From NCBI RefSeq assembly GCF_026230105.1, contig NC_079474.1:43228294-43292293 (forward strand): a DNA stretch of 64,000 nt, written 5' to 3'. The notes under the pieces are model-generated. The model did no database searches. It worked only from the letters and a program-made list of their open reading frames with translations, and was not told the DNA's origin. Positions within the stretch are counted from its first letter, which is position 1; every line of letters starts with the position of its first letter. Shown here in pieces: positions 42,901 to 55,879 of the stretch. Origin of the DNA: Diorhabda sublineata. Its lineage: Eukaryota > Arthropoda > Insecta > Coleoptera > Chrysomelidae. A program made the position numbers and the translations under genes.

Positions 42901-44287
42901 GCCTATTCAAGTAGATGTCACTTGAAAAAACATATGGCTGATGGACCACAAACACATTATATTTCTGTTTAGTCTGCTCATTTCATTTGATTTAAAAAAT
43001 TCTTTATGATACATAAATTTTTTGCGGTGATAAAGTGTGAAATTAGATCGGAAAAGGATGCTGCCAGATGCGGCTATAATCTCGTAAAATAAACAGCATC
43101 CTAACCAGCTATCCGAGGAACGTAAAAAACAATGGCTAGATGCTATAAAAAATAGATTTAACATAAAAAAGAGAGAAATATACAAGAGTATGTTCCAAGC
43201 ACTTTATTTCAGAACGTACTTGTTATTAGTAAACTGGTACAGCAACCTAGGGAAAGTATTTTCTTAAGTATATGATTGCTAGATACAGCAGTCCAGCCTC
43301 TGCTCCTTCTATAAGGGAAATCAACACATCTGGAAGATACATTGAAATCTGATTGGGTCTCCAGCTTAAACATGAGCTATATATGAGACCTTCACTTCTG
43401 TAAAACAAAAAAGATACGAGAAAGGGAAAATATAATTATTGTAGAAAAATTATATTGCAGTTGTAGCTAGAAAAGTAAGATACTTCATATAGAATAATCT
43501 ATTCTGTCTTTGTGGAAGGTCACTAGGAAAGAATCTTGATGAAGCATACTTATGTTCATAGTCTCAACTGTTATTGGGCGGAATTTAAGTGGTCAGTTTT
43601 CACGGGAAGATACTAAAACACCGAACACGAGTATAGAAAATGTTTCAGAAGAATTTCCATGTTCATATATTCAAGAAATGCAGATATATATGATGCTTTT
43701 ACTCAGTCTTCTCGTACATAATTAAAAACCACACTTTCTAGAGAAGTTTCAGAAAATGATAACAACAAAACTAAATATTATACAGGTTTAAATATCTATG
43801 CAGTTTTTGAAATTATTGTAAGTTTATTAGAGCCATGCATAGTAATTCATTCTCACAGGCAAACAATAAGAAAATTACGTTGAAATCTGGAATAGCAGGT
43901 TTAGAAAATAGATTTAGAATATCATTGACAGCATCTTCTCATTTTAAAAATATTATACACAAAATGGCAAGGCAACAAAACGGTTACGTTGAAAAAGTAC
44001 CCCGTGGTCATAATAGTTTAAATACGTTGTTTTGTTGTCCAGCGGCCATATTGGTGTTGCACAGGTCATGGTTCTGGGTTCAAATTACCACATGGATATC
44101 CTGCAGTTATAATGAACTTGCTTTGAAGCCGGTTTAGTCCATTGCTTTGATTGTTCTCTTGCCTTGGGTATGAGGACCAATATTTAATGGTTATGAATTA
44201 TACTGCAATAAACAGTTAATTAATATGATACCTCATTACCGTTTTAAGAAAATGAACCCTCTGTCTTGCACACAGCTTAATTATAGA

Positions 44288-44311
44288 TAGAGAGAGAGAG
44301 AGAGAGAGAGA
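44288..44311. repeat. (GA)n microsatellite
   Basis: An uninterrupted AG repeat of about 12 units in a region without recognised genes. Confidence 0.9.
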
Positions 44312-44779
44312 AATGCTTTATTGTCAAAAAGTTGTTACAATTCATAGACAAAAACTTGTAAAAACTAAAGAAACAGACATAAAAATAACTAAATAAAGAT
44401 ACAAATAAAATAAAATTTCAATATACAGAAGAAAACAACAATGAGTAAGAAAATTGTAAGTAATAAGTAATAGGTAATAATTAGTATATAAGTCTATTGC
44501 AAAAATTAAACCAGTATGCAGCATGTATAGAATTGAATATTATTATTAGAATAGAAGTCGTTTACAGTCGTTTATAAAAGGCACTTTCCAGTAAATATTC
44601 CCTCAAATTATTGCGTAGTGCTGGAAATATCATCTTTTCCATTTTATTCCAATTTTGCAAGTGATTGTGCATTTTTTAGTATTGTAAAATATTGAACCCT
44701 TAACTAATTCTGAACGTAGCGTAGTATGTAAAGGTCGTGCTAGTCGTACCTAAGTGGATAGCCGATCTTTCTGAAACTG

Positions 44780-44990
44780 GAGAAACGTACTTACGAATTA
44801 GGCGAACGTACTGCAATGTATTGCATTTTCGAATCGCCTTCTATGGCTCCAATCTCACAACCTTAGATTCAACAATGATACGTTACCGCTTTGTGAATTG
44901 TCTTCATCATTTCAGGAGTCGTTACCGTTTCGGTGAAAACTGTGGAGCTTGTACGGCTTGCTCCAATTCTAAGACCCAATATTTTATTGT
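44780..44990 (-). mobile_element. Possible mariner N-terminal fragment
   Basis: The minus strand carries TVTTPEMMKTIHKAV, like the G-R-P-x-x-V-T-x-E-x-x-x-x-I-H-x-x-V linker in mariner transposases; the matching block of the element at 368 reads VTTPEMLNKINKAVLND. Nothing recognisable flanks it, and the open plus-strand frame at 44737-45000 is a shadow. Confidence 0.4.
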
Positions 44991-45597
44991 TGTAAACTAA
45001 TAAGCAGACTATTAATACTTAACAACGTGGCATCCACGAACTTCATTCAGATCATTACTCAAGGAAGCGCCCAGTTATTTCAACAAGTTGGTAGCAAGAA
45101 TGATTAACTTTGTTTTTCATTAAGAATGAGATGAATCATACAATGAAATGATAACTAGTGATAAATAAAACAATGATCTCAGCAACCCAATAGCTAAAGA
45201 TGATTATTTACTGCTGCTGCTAAGAGACTTGTAAAATTGAATGGTCACCAATCTCCTTTTTTAAAATATAATGAAGATATGATTACGTTAAATATATAGT
45301 ATAGACATAACGATGATGATAGATATCCACTATGAGAAAACTCAACGTTCGTATTGTTAAATATTTAGCCTGGCGATTTCTTATAAGATGACACCTATTT
45401 CAGAAAAATGTTGAATAAATATTCAGCAATTCATGTCATCAAAATTATTCATAATCAATAATGTAGAGCCAAATTCTACTGAAAATTAACTCTTTTCATT
45501 TAGCACGCGTTCAAGTAATCCTAATGTGGTTTCCCCCCTTAAAAATTCAATTTAAAATTAATCATATTTCCCGTATAATTCCCCTTTGTTTCCATAC

Positions 45598-45723
45598 CAC
45601 GAGTGTCGACGGCAAAGAGAATGTTGAAGTTCCAGTATTCGGACCAAAATGTTTGTAGACAACCGTGTTTCGCGTGAAATTGATAAGGCTAAAAGGGTTT
45701 GTATCTGGAGTAGCGAACACGCC
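45598..45723 (-). CDS. Candidate isolated exon of unknown gene
   Basis: This 126-bp stretch is clearly richer in GC than its flanks. On the minus strand it follows an acceptor with a T-rich lead (TTTTTGTGATATGTTAG) and ends at a possible donor (GTATGG). It is open in phase 0 and reads GVFATPDTNPFSLINFTRNT followed by VVYKHFGPNTGTSTFSLPST and LV. If not spliced it runs on to a stop 12 codons later. It lies on the receptor strand, 7.7 kb upstream of the first recognised exon, where amino-terminal-domain exons are expected, and has two N-glycosylation-like sites. Its phase does not fit directly onto exon 37895, so another exon would be needed. I do not recognise the peptide. Confidence 0.35.
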
Positions 45724-46144
45724 CTAACATATCACAAAAACAAGTTAATTTCCATCGTTTTCCAGTCTATTAATTAGACTTGTAGCTGCGTTGTCCTAGG
45801 TAGGTAGCGGAAATTCGCATTCCCAATCAGTTTAAATCTTTGACAATAAATTTTAAAGCAATTTATCAACTCACTCGGTTGGTTAAACTGATGAATATAT
45901 CGGATTTGATCTTTTCGTTTTAACCTCAATTATCTGAAAGTAATGAATAAGCAACATACGATTTTTTCGTTTTCAAATGATGTCATTTGAGAGAATTTGT
46001 AATAATTATTATTATGCTGAAACACTTCTACTTTTCACCTTCAAAAACTACATGTTACCAATAGAAAGATTCAAGCAATCCTTGATTAGTTATAATATAT
46101 AATATTGATATAATAATAAAAATTAATAACAAGGAAAGTGAACC

Positions 46145-47062
46145 TTTCAAAACACAAGGATTAAGACAAGAGGACCCCCTATCAACGGTACTATTTAATA
46201 TATCTTTGGAAGATTTAATGAGAATAACCAATATCAACAGAAAGGGCATAATATTTAACAGAAGTCACCAATGATTAGTTTATGCCGATGATGTAGCGTT
46301 GTTAGCAAAACACAGAGGAAAGCTTGAAGAAACCAAAATACAACTAATAACAGCTGCAGAAGAAATAGGTGTACACTTCAATAATAACAAAACAAAGTTT
46401 ATGGAAATAAAGAATACATGTTGAAGAAAGAAAAGTAAAAAACAATTTCAAAGTACATAAACATGATGGAACGTTAATAAAATTCGAGGAAGTAGAAAAT
46501 TTCATGTATTTGGCTGTACTACTAGATAAAAACATGCCAAGAAGAAAAAGAAATCGAACTAAGAATTGCCAAAACAGCTGTGCAGATCTACAAAAGTTCG
46601 AATTTATAAGGCAATGTTGAGACCCACCTTGACATACGCCTGTGAAACTTGGATAATGACGAAAAAAACTAAACAGAAAAAATATTAAGAAAAATTTTTG
46701 GAGAAAGCAGACAGAGTTAGAATGAAAGAGAAGATCAAACCATGAAATTCACATAATTTGCAATAAGGCACCAATCAGCGCGTTTATAAATACAAAAAGA
46801 TTACAACGGCTAGGACACTTGAAACGAATGAATGAATACAGACTTTTAAAAGGAGTTGCTTGGAAATTACCAAAGAGCAAGAGGGAAAGAATAAGACAAA
46901 AAAACGATGGAGAGAAACGGTGGAAGAAAACCTTAAAGAGAGAAACAACCAAAGCTGGAGAAGAAAAGCAAGGGACCGAAAGAAGTGGAGAGATATTACA
47001 AGGCTATCGACCTAAATGGTCTGCATATAAGTCAATATATATACATAATATTGATAGATAAT
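46145..47062 (+). mobile_element. LINE reverse transcriptase fragment
   Basis: The plus strand begins in the RT core: GLRQEDPLSTVLFNISLEDL at 46150 (motif B region), then VYADDVALLAKHRGKLEETK near 46278 (motif C, catalytic YADD), NNNKTKFMEIK near 46380, an AMLRPTLTYACETWIMTK block near 46615, and an Arg/Lys-rich C-terminus (KKRWRETVEENLKERN) near 46900. Frames shift repeatedly. The clade looks like an RTE/Proto-type LINE but I cannot fix it. Confidence 0.75.
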
Positions 47063-47669
47063 AAAGTTTCTTAACATAATAACCTGATAATAGGAATGAT
47101 GGAAAGTACGGAGATAACAATTAAACATAAAAATATGGAAAGAATACTATAGAACAACAACTGATCATGGAAAATCATTGTAGAGTACTTACACGATATG
47201 TAGAGGACTAACAAATGCAATAAGGAGAAAAATAATGAAAAAATTCTAAAGCAGGAAAATAAGTAATAAGAAGGCCAGAGGAAAATAAGAGATGATGTGA
47301 TAGAAGCACAATTATTGAGGGAGGAGTTAAGGAAAGCAGTCATTGGTATAAAACAAGAACGTCACTTATTATGACATATAATGGTATAGGAACTAGCAAC
47401 AAGACTTTCAGGCAGGTCAGTTTCTAGAGATACTATTTCTCCCACTTTCCCTGACGTTATAGAATGGTTTCCAAAAGTGTTAATGATACAGTAAATAGAG
47501 GATATATAGTAAACGAACTAGAAAGATTGAAGAAGTTAAAAAAACTACGATCACTGATTAGTGATGAGTTTGACAAATACAAGAGCTTACGCCAACTTTC
47601 GGACCAATTCAAATCAATTTAGTGATGATAAAAAATATACCCCCGAGAAAGCTCCCTCACCAAAAAAAT

Positions 47670-48575
47670 ATATAGACCACCAAAATTATCGCATCACTGG
47701 TATTTTAGGATATTTTTATTACTTAATTTTAGTTTTTTAGGACAATCTGTATATGTATCAACTTAATAGATATTTCTGATTTCTTATCATGGGCAAAAAA
47801 TATCACAATTTCTTACAAATTTTTTTGTGAGCAAAAATTCTCCAGTAAATCATTTCTGTCTTGCATTGAGATCGAGAACTTTCTAAGCGGGTTAATAGCT
47901 AGAGGTCTTGCCAGAGAACATCGAGTAGCACGATTGGAATTTGCTCGGGAACACGCAAATTGGAATATTCAAGATTAATCCAATATTTTATTCACGGATA
48001 AATCAAGATTTTGTGTGTATTCATCAGATAAGCGTATATCAGTATATAGGCGACGTGGTGAACGGCACGATCAGGTTAATTTTTGTCAAACTGAAAGCTT
48101 TGGTGATGGCTCTATCATGATTTGGGGAGAAATTTCTTTCTAGGGTCGCACGGAGTTCGTACCAGTGAATGATGGAAGACTAAATGCTGACAGGTACATA
48201 ACCAATATCCTAGAACCCCATGTAGTGCCCTATATGCCTCATATCGGTGACAACTCTGTGCTAATGCACGATAATGTTCGTCCACACGCTGCTAGAGGGA
48301 TTCGGCAGTACCTAGAAGAGATAGAAATACCCACCCTTAATTGGCCTGCACGTAGCTCGAACCTTAACCCAATAAAGCATGTCTGGGACCATCTAGGATG
48401 GCAAATTCAGCAACATCCAGCACCAATAGGAACACTAGATGATCTTCAAAATGTTCTTTTTAACTTCTGGGAAAAGATGCCGCAAGGATACGTCCAGAAC
48501 CTGTTTAAAAGCCTTCCAAGACGAATGGAAGCTGCAATTAGAGCGAGGGGCGGCAACACATGCTATTAGAAATTC
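47670..48575 (+). mobile_element. Tc1-like element, N-terminal deletion, catalytic Glu mutated
   Basis: Near 47675 the plus strand reads CCACCAAAATTATCGCATCA, like Tc1 terminal repeats. After an untranslated stretch the coding part resumes at LARGLAREHRVARLEFAREH (about 47900), skipping the helix-turn-helix domains. It continues LFTDKSRFCVYSSDKRIS (first Asp, 47991; consensus DES reads DKS), GSIMIWGEISF, and an open frame 48165-48569 with SVLMHDNVRPHAARGIRQYL (second Asp) and SSNLNPIKHVWDHLG, where the catalytic Glu is Lys (codon AAG, 48375-48377). No matching right terminal repeat was found. The copy is inactive. Confidence 0.85.
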
Positions 48576-49974
48576 ATTGGCATTCATCCAACTTCAGTAT
48601 CGTGGAACATAAATTTGAGATCATCACTTACGTCACTTATTTAGAAGAGATGATTGGAATAGGCGGACAAAGATTAAAGAGAAAGATAATGATAATAAAT
48701 CTTGAACAAGTAATTACAAGAGATAGTACCATCTCTTGTACAAGTACAAATATTACAATACAGTGGAAAAAATGATTATGAAGATGAAATAAGAGAGTGA
48801 ATCTCAATCTGGACTTTATGACGACGAAGAGCAAGAATGGAAAAATGTTCATTGATAAATAGTACTAATAATCCGTATGGCTTGAACAGCTTAATGATGA
48901 AGCAATGATCCTTACCCATATCATAAACATTCTTGGATCCACTTTCATTAAAGAAGCCAATAACAGGAAGTGTCTTCATATCGTTTGACAAAACTTGTTT
49001 GGTTTTAAAATATTTCCAGAAAATATAAATACTATATCAACATACACATTTACACCGATCCCAGGCGTGTTTCAGGAATTCCAACTCAGTTGTGAGTTCA
49101 GAATTCTATATTATTTAAAGTTTATTTAAACTGTGTGGTAATTCTAACAAATACAATTATTTCTTCCATTCAATTATGCACAGTAATATATTTTATTTAC
49201 CGGAAACATACGATTCTATTATATTTAACCGCATTAATAACATCGCATCTTTTTGTTGGTTCCAATTTTATAAAATATTCAATGAATTTCTGGAAATGGT
49301 TAAGGAAACGGATCAAAATAGGAAATTATTTTTTAGATCAGAGATAAATTCACTCTAGATTTCTTCGATTAAATGGAATCCTTTATCTGGAATAATGCGT
49401 AATATATGATAATCATCCATTATAATTCAACGTTGACTTCGCATGGGTGGATGTAATATTGAAAATCAACAAATTGTTATAAGTTTCAAGGAATGAGAAA
49501 TCTTCCATTTTTTAGTAAACAATAATATATCGTTAAAAAAATTGCACAATTCAGTACCCGGAATATTTTTAGATATTATAGTGAATTTTGACTTGTTTTT
49601 GCTGTGTTATTTTGTTGAAATGCCAATATTCAAAATCATTATAAATTCCTAATTTATAATAGACTCATATTAATGTATATGGAGTTATTAGATATTGTAT
49701 AAAAATTTTAAAACTGTCATTACTTTCTAATCTAGAATAATTTAGAACCCAGGTTGATGAGTACCTATGATTGCTATTTAAAACGTAGGGGATGATTCTG
49801 TATGTCGCTGCTTCCACTCGGAAGTAAAGTAATATGACTCAGTGCTCTCACTTTTTCGATATTTTATTTTGTTCTCCCCTTCTTTGTTCCAATTCCAAGG
49901 AGAGCGCTGACACTATTTGGATAATCGAGTTATAGGTGTTTTGATAATTTATATAATTTCCAATGCCCTTCTAT
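48576..49974. other. No gene recognised
   Basis: AT-rich sequence between the Tc1 element and the Jockey fragment. Overlapping short frames on both strands at 48560-48990 carry no motif. Confidence 0.55.
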
Positions 49975-50480
49975 CAATAGAAAAAAGCAATGAAGAAACA
50001 ACCAACAAATTACAAAAAGTTATCCACCAGATCTAAGCCTGGACGAAGAGATGGAAAATTGAAGTTAATGAGATTAAATCAGTTCATATTAACTTCACTA
50101 ACAAAAGCATAGATCATATTTCAGTCAGAATAACTACCTTATTCCACGCTCAAACACTCAGCAAACTTAGATGCAAACTTCGATGGAAAGTTTATGATAA
50201 AATGAAAAGGGAAAAACTTGGACTGAAATATGAAAAAATGAGCTGCTACTTGAGCCTGTATGAACTTATAGTATCCAGCATACAAAGATTTCAAAACAAA
50301 GTACTGAGGAACATTGTACAGTCCCCAGGGACCTGGAAATGGACACTGTTGACCATACCATTAAGAAATTAGACAAGAGTCATGATCATAATATCAATGT
50401 CGAGGCTATCCAGCTCCTTGATAATACTGGGTTAGAAAGAAGACTTAAGAGGATCAAGCCCTTTGAGTTAGTTTAATATT
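49975..50480 (+). mobile_element. Jockey-type LINE fragment, end of reverse transcriptase
   Basis: The plus strand gives NEETTNKLQKVIHQI, AWTKRWKIEVNEIKSVHINF (TNKSIDHI), LSKLRCKLRWKVYDKMKREK, then SIQRFQNKVLRNIVQSP, and HNINVEAIQLLDNTG, RLKRIKPFEL. These are the terminal RT and thumb segments of Jockey-clade elements (W-x-I-K-IN-x-x-KS, I-x-RFQ-x-KVLR, V-x-x-x-I). Two internal deletions remove the segment around the usual YG-x-x-LWG. No tail is visible. Confidence 0.8.
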
Positions 50481-53399
50481 TTTAGTGAAAAAGCAGAGCA
50501 TATATAACACTAGGAACGATAGGGGTATAGTTATTGAGTTGGTATAGAGCATTCATTAATTTGATGATGAAGATTTCCGTGGTTATTATGAAAAACTAAA
50601 CTTCACTCCATGGAAATTCACTATTTAAACGTTAGATATTTGGGATTACTCCATACTGATTATTTCCCAGTTATGGCATCTTCTCAAGGTGTTAGTCCGT
50701 CCATCTTCTGATGTTTTCGGCCACGATAGTTTTTCCGGTATAATAGATCTTCTGTATTCGTATGAATATTGGAGTTTCTCAATTTTTTTTACTTCGGAAT
50801 ATTAAAAAACTTTTAGTTTGATAGACTAATGAACTAAATTATTGAAATGATTTAGTGTAAAAATTGTCAAAACTCATCAGTTATTCAATTCATTCATAAT
50901 GATGTTTTCTCTCTAGTGATAATATTTTCATTAAGCAATTTCAGTATTGTTGAAACCCCAAAATTACATCATTTATCTCTAGCCGCTGTTACGTGCCATG
51001 TACTGACATGGTGCGTTATTTTTATGTTCAGAAAAATGTCAGGGTAGATAAAAAAAAGAAAAAAGCTCGTCTTGACCTATGAAGAACAGAGATTTTTCAA
51101 CTCAAGCTTGGAATGAAGGTAGAAACACGGTTTAGGGTATTATATGAGGGATAAAAAGGGATATGTAATTGCGGTCAGATGTACAAGAAAAGATCTTTTT
51201 AGAATTGAAACTCTTTATCAGATACTCAAATTTTCAAACCACTTATAGCATGTAGAATATTCAATACAAACTTTTAAATCATCTCTAATAACAAGAAATC
51301 TACAGTGATTAATAAAATATCAGTGATACTTTATTATTTTGTGATTTTTCAATTCGAAACTTCTCGTTTTCAAATAATTTACAATACAAAGAATTGAAAA
51401 GCTATGTATACAATATTTCTAAGAGTAATTTAAGTCTGAAATGAATTTTCAATGATTTATGAAACGGTATTGTCTTATCCAATGCAATGTTCTTTATTTA
51501 TATAAACTTTTATTCAAACTTCATCACCTCGTGAGAAAAAGCTCACATCTTGTGGCAAAACTTCTCGCCAAACTTTTCAAATTTCATTTATGTTTACAAA
51601 AGTATTTGGTTGTTTTGGAAATTTCAGTAGAATCTGAATTCCTTAGAGGAGAAAGCTTAATGGTTTGTTAAATTAGGTTTACGTTTTAGATAAGGTATCA
51701 TTTTGACATTCTTATTTATTTTACCAGATGTTACTTCCTCAACCAACAAAACAGAATAATACCCACTTATTTCCGTTACAAATCTCCTTTTGATTATAAT
51801 TGGCATCAAATTCAGAAGACTCATTGTTTTCTAATCTTCTTCTCTTTTCAGGTTGACAATGCACCAGTACTTCCCAGATCGTCATTGATATCTGTTGATG
51901 ACTCCTATTCCGTTTCCCATCTGTGTGTGACATAAGAGAGCTTAGAATTCCGGAGATAAGAAAAATATATAGGATAGTAGAATACTCAGGCCATAGAAAA
52001 TCAGCTCTTACAAATAATCTCCTGGAAATACTGCAACAATTTCAAGTAACTCCCGGTTCACGTGAATGTTCTGTATAAATTCAGTACCAGGATCTTGAGT
52101 CGAATGTATGGAAACCACTCTTCTATACAAATCATTCATATTCAGCTTCTCCAAGAAATCAGTTCTCGAAATACCATAACAGAGAACAGAAGAAATAAAT
52201 TGATTCAACTAATGTTTCTTTTTTCTAGTTTCTTGCTCCTTCAAAGACACAGCGGTACTTTGAATCATCCATGGAAATGTATATAACAAAAATAGCAATA
52301 GCAATGTTTGGGTTATTATCCCCTTGATAGATTTGCTATTCCCAATCTGGCAACTGAATTATCCTTTCAATCCGAATGACTGGGATCTGAACCTCGCAGT
52401 CATTTCTTACCAGTTCTTCTAGGACTTTGTAGAAGTTTCAGAAATTTATCTGAATCGCCATAGATATTATTATTACATCCCTCAGAATTCAACCTAGAAC
52501 TCAACAGTACTATCCGAAAATTGATAATTATTTTATGGTATTACGGAAGCAATCAATTGTTTCACTCACAACATCTTAGCAAATTTCCAACAAGAATAAG
52601 CTATAAATATTTTCACAATTGAATATCAATAGATAGAATGCTTCGGCAACTGCTAAATTTCTTATATAGTTCGAGCACAGCATGAAAATTAAAATTAAAT
52701 CACAATACATTTATTCCTAGAGCTGACCATGCTGTTCTATATCTCACTTCAGCCGATAAAATAGCCATATACATTTTATCGATAAGCCCACAGTTATTAA
52801 TAATCTGATCATCTCGAGGTTAAACCCAGAAACCAATGAACTGCCAACTCCTCTGAGACTGGCTACAAATATATCATATCCCAAATTAATTTGCTGCAAG
52901 TTCATCTTTATTTCCTACATTATTATTTCCCGTTAGTTTCTCTAAAATTTATAAATCTAGGAAAATATGAGAGCTTTAAGAAGTTATTTTGGAAAATTTG
53001 TGAAAGTTGTGTCATTCACAATCCAATTTTACTTGGTTTGCTGCAGCATAGAATTTGAGCAAGTATAATAGATGTTCATCATCTCTTCTTCATCTACTTC
53101 AAGTCTTCAGTTACTTCAAGGGATATATTTTGAAGAATTTATATAGTATTTGCAAGCTATAGTTTGTTCAATTTTTTTTTTCTGCCACTGTTGGAATCTG
53201 CCGTACTTCTCTCTAAATACCTGATCCATCTGATTTTTCCGTTCTCATAATATTCTTGGTATCCGATGTTTGAGGATTTTCGATATCATGTTATGTTTCA
53301 TAGATTTTGCAGAGGATATTCACCAATTCTATGAAGAGCAAAATTGCTTTATTTCCTTCTAATCATTGTCTCCTTGTTTATTGTGTTTTATTAGACACA
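50481..53399. other. No gene recognised
   Basis: Minus-strand frames at 52208-52008 and 51933-51739 are open for 64-66 codons but lack splice support and family features. A box-B-like GAGGTTCAGATCCC occurs on the minus strand near 52395 without a box A. Confidence 0.5.
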
Positions 53400-54365
53400 T
53401 TGTTACTTGCGATAAAAAATAGGTTTATCTATTTATGGAAAACCAATGATTAGACAAAGGAAAATAACCAGAACCAGTTGATTCGAGCGGAAACTTTTGT
53501 TGTGTAGCCGATGGAATTACCAACAAAAGTCCGCTTGTGAGGTTGGATACAACGATGTCTTCTTTCAAGGTTCTATTTTGTTTTTTCTGTTCTTCATCGA
53601 CAATGCCGATCTAGACCGCAACGATAAAACATGTCTCTTTGCAATTAATTTCTCTTGGAGCAATTCCATACTACCATATCTGTTGGCCTAATTACCCTTA
53701 AATTATTATACAATTCTTATTTTCCGTGTCTCAAACTTTCTAGAATTAAATGTTTGTCATATAAAAATACTTGCACCCTTTTTTACCAAATGACATCTCC
53801 ATTGAAGTCGATGAATCAGTAAAATTCTTTAGGCTCTTTGCAAAAATTTTTTAAAAAGGTAATATATATCGCCACTTCATCTAAAAAACTTTGTTTTGCC
53901 TAGTTTCTGCTCAGATTAGTTAAATTTATCAACCTCTTTAATAGTTTATTGAGCCCTTTTTTGTTTGAGTGAATCCTCAAACCAAAAAAAAGCTTTTAGA
54001 TATTTATAGCAGAACTCATTGTCGGGACTTTAAAAGATGCAATATTGACTCTTCCTTCCTTATCCATATTTGAATCCATTTACCTAATCCGTAAGCCCTC
54101 TTCTCATTTTAGGTCACTCCACAACTATCCACTGAAAAACACGAAGCACGATCCTTATCTAGCTCCTTCACGTTCACATTTGATAAAGGCTCAATACTGT
54201 ACAATGCGAAAAAAATGCACAATCGTTTGCCAATTGAAATCAAATCTATAACATATTTTCTCGCATTTCGCAGGAATTTGAGCGCATATTTACTGGAAAG
54301 TGCTGTAAACGACTTGCTTTCTAAGACTGATATACAATTTTGAACATTCTTATATTGTTTTTTTA
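53400..54365 (+). mobile_element. LINE fragment, RT core to C-terminus
   Basis: Reading across frames on the plus strand: FFQGSILFFLFFIDNADLDR near 53560 (motif B, VPQGSILGPLLF type), KTCLFAINFSWSNS near 53625 (motif C, ADD lost), ISIDE-then-SVKFLGLF block near 53800, LKDAILTLPSLSIFESIYLI near 54030, then RLPIEIKSITYFLAFRRNLS near 54220 and LLESAVNDLLSKTDIQF with a stop near 54345. This is a 5'-truncated non-LTR retrotransposon of the CR1/Jockey group with several frameshifts. An AATAAAG lies near 54483. Confidence 0.75.
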
Positions 54366-54780
54366 TCAAAAATTTTTACATATTTAGATCTTATTCTATT
54401 TGCGTATTTATTTTTTTATGCGTGTGTTTGCTTTGGAGTTATTTACACCGTCTTGTCTATAAGAGTTGAACGATTTTTTAACAATAAAGTATACCTCTCT
54501 CTTTCTCTCACTCCATATCTTTTTTATCAAATGGTTGAACTATCAATGCCGAGGTATATCTCGTAGTAGACAATTGATGCGAACTTATGAGGTTTATTAC
54601 AGTAATATACAAGTTTAGTTTACCGCAAGACAATGTTAAACCACATTTTGCTAAACTTACGCAAATGAAAAACGAAATTTCTTGATGGTACTGAGCTCCA
54701 GCAATTGTTCTGGACCTTGTATGTAAATGCTTTATTTTCACGAAAAATCAATATATAAAATGAAAATGCAGTAATTTTTG

Positions 54781-54857
54781 TAAGGTTACGTTAGGTTAGG
54801 ACAGGTTAGGTTAAGTTAGGTTAGGTGAGGTTAGGATAAGTTAGGTTAGGTAAGGTT
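54781..54857 (+). repeat. Interstitial TTAGG telomere-like repeat
   Basis: About 75 bases consist of repeats of the pentamer TTAGG with variants (TTACG, ACAGG, TTAAG, GTGAGG, ATAAG), for example GTTAGGTTAGG at 54791 and 54818. TTAGG is the ancestral insect telomere repeat. The divergence indicates an old interstitial array, not a chromosome end. Confidence 0.75.
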
Positions 54858-55879
54858 GTGCTAGAGACTGAAATGACGGCAATCAAAAATAATTTTCTTC
54901 AATCAAATATTTCAATTGGGCTTAAATATATAACTTTTACATTTGAAAATCTTTTTTGATTTCTTCTATTAATGAAATGAATGGGTCTATTTTTGGTTTA
55001 GATTTACGACATTCTCGTCGCCATGCATATTCTATGATTCTGTCCTCTCAATCTTCTGAAGGTACATGCCTAACGCGAAAGAATGATCTCAGAGGTCTCC
55101 AGCTGGCCTCAATTTTTTAGAAATGAGCTCCGCTATCAGAATATTCTGGGTTTAAAATGATTTAAATAGCTCGATACTTTACTACCATTGGGAAATATTG
55201 GAGCTAGGATGATTCCTACACTACATTTTAATCTATCCAATGTCGAAAATTAACAGCAGAATCTCTTTATATCTTTATATCACTCCATTAAATTTGTCGC
55301 TTGAAAGTTAGACAGTCGGTAATAAGTAACTAGTAACGAAGTTAGTCTGCTATCGATTGTGAAATTTCGGTGAAGTTTTAATTGATAAATTATAAACATT
55401 TCCTCTTACAAATTACCTGTCATATGAAGTCTTGTAATGAAGCATATTACTAATTACCTGCTATGCTGCTAAATATGACAAATTATGTAATATACCAATT
55501 TCATCATTAATCAGTTTTTTACTAGAAATATATTGAAATGGTTATTATTTAGAATACATCGCAAATGGTATAAGATACAATCGATACCTCAAAACTAGGG
55601 TATGATATTATCTTTTTCCAGTCCTACAATCTAGATCTCACATATGTCGAGCAAGGAGAAAGACAGATTCTAAGTATAAAAATTAATAGATAGGTAAATG
55701 AGCGAGTGGATGAGAAACAAACAAAATTAAAGATTAAGACAAAAGGTAGCAAAACATAAATGGAAATGTGCTGTTTGAAATTTTCGGACAAAAGGACGGA
55801 AAGATGGAACATGGAAAGATGACACGACTATCAATTTATAACAGCTCTGGTGGGTTCAGGACATATTTATTAACCCCTA

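Noticed and set aside
43080..43185. Plus-strand RKKQWLDAIKNRF resembling part of a THAP domain
   Set aside because: Only one short block matches; the C2CH cysteines and AVPTIF are absent.
52380..52410. Box-B-like sequence inside a TGACTG...CAGTCA stem
   Set aside because: No box A at a proper distance and no cloverleaf; probably chance.
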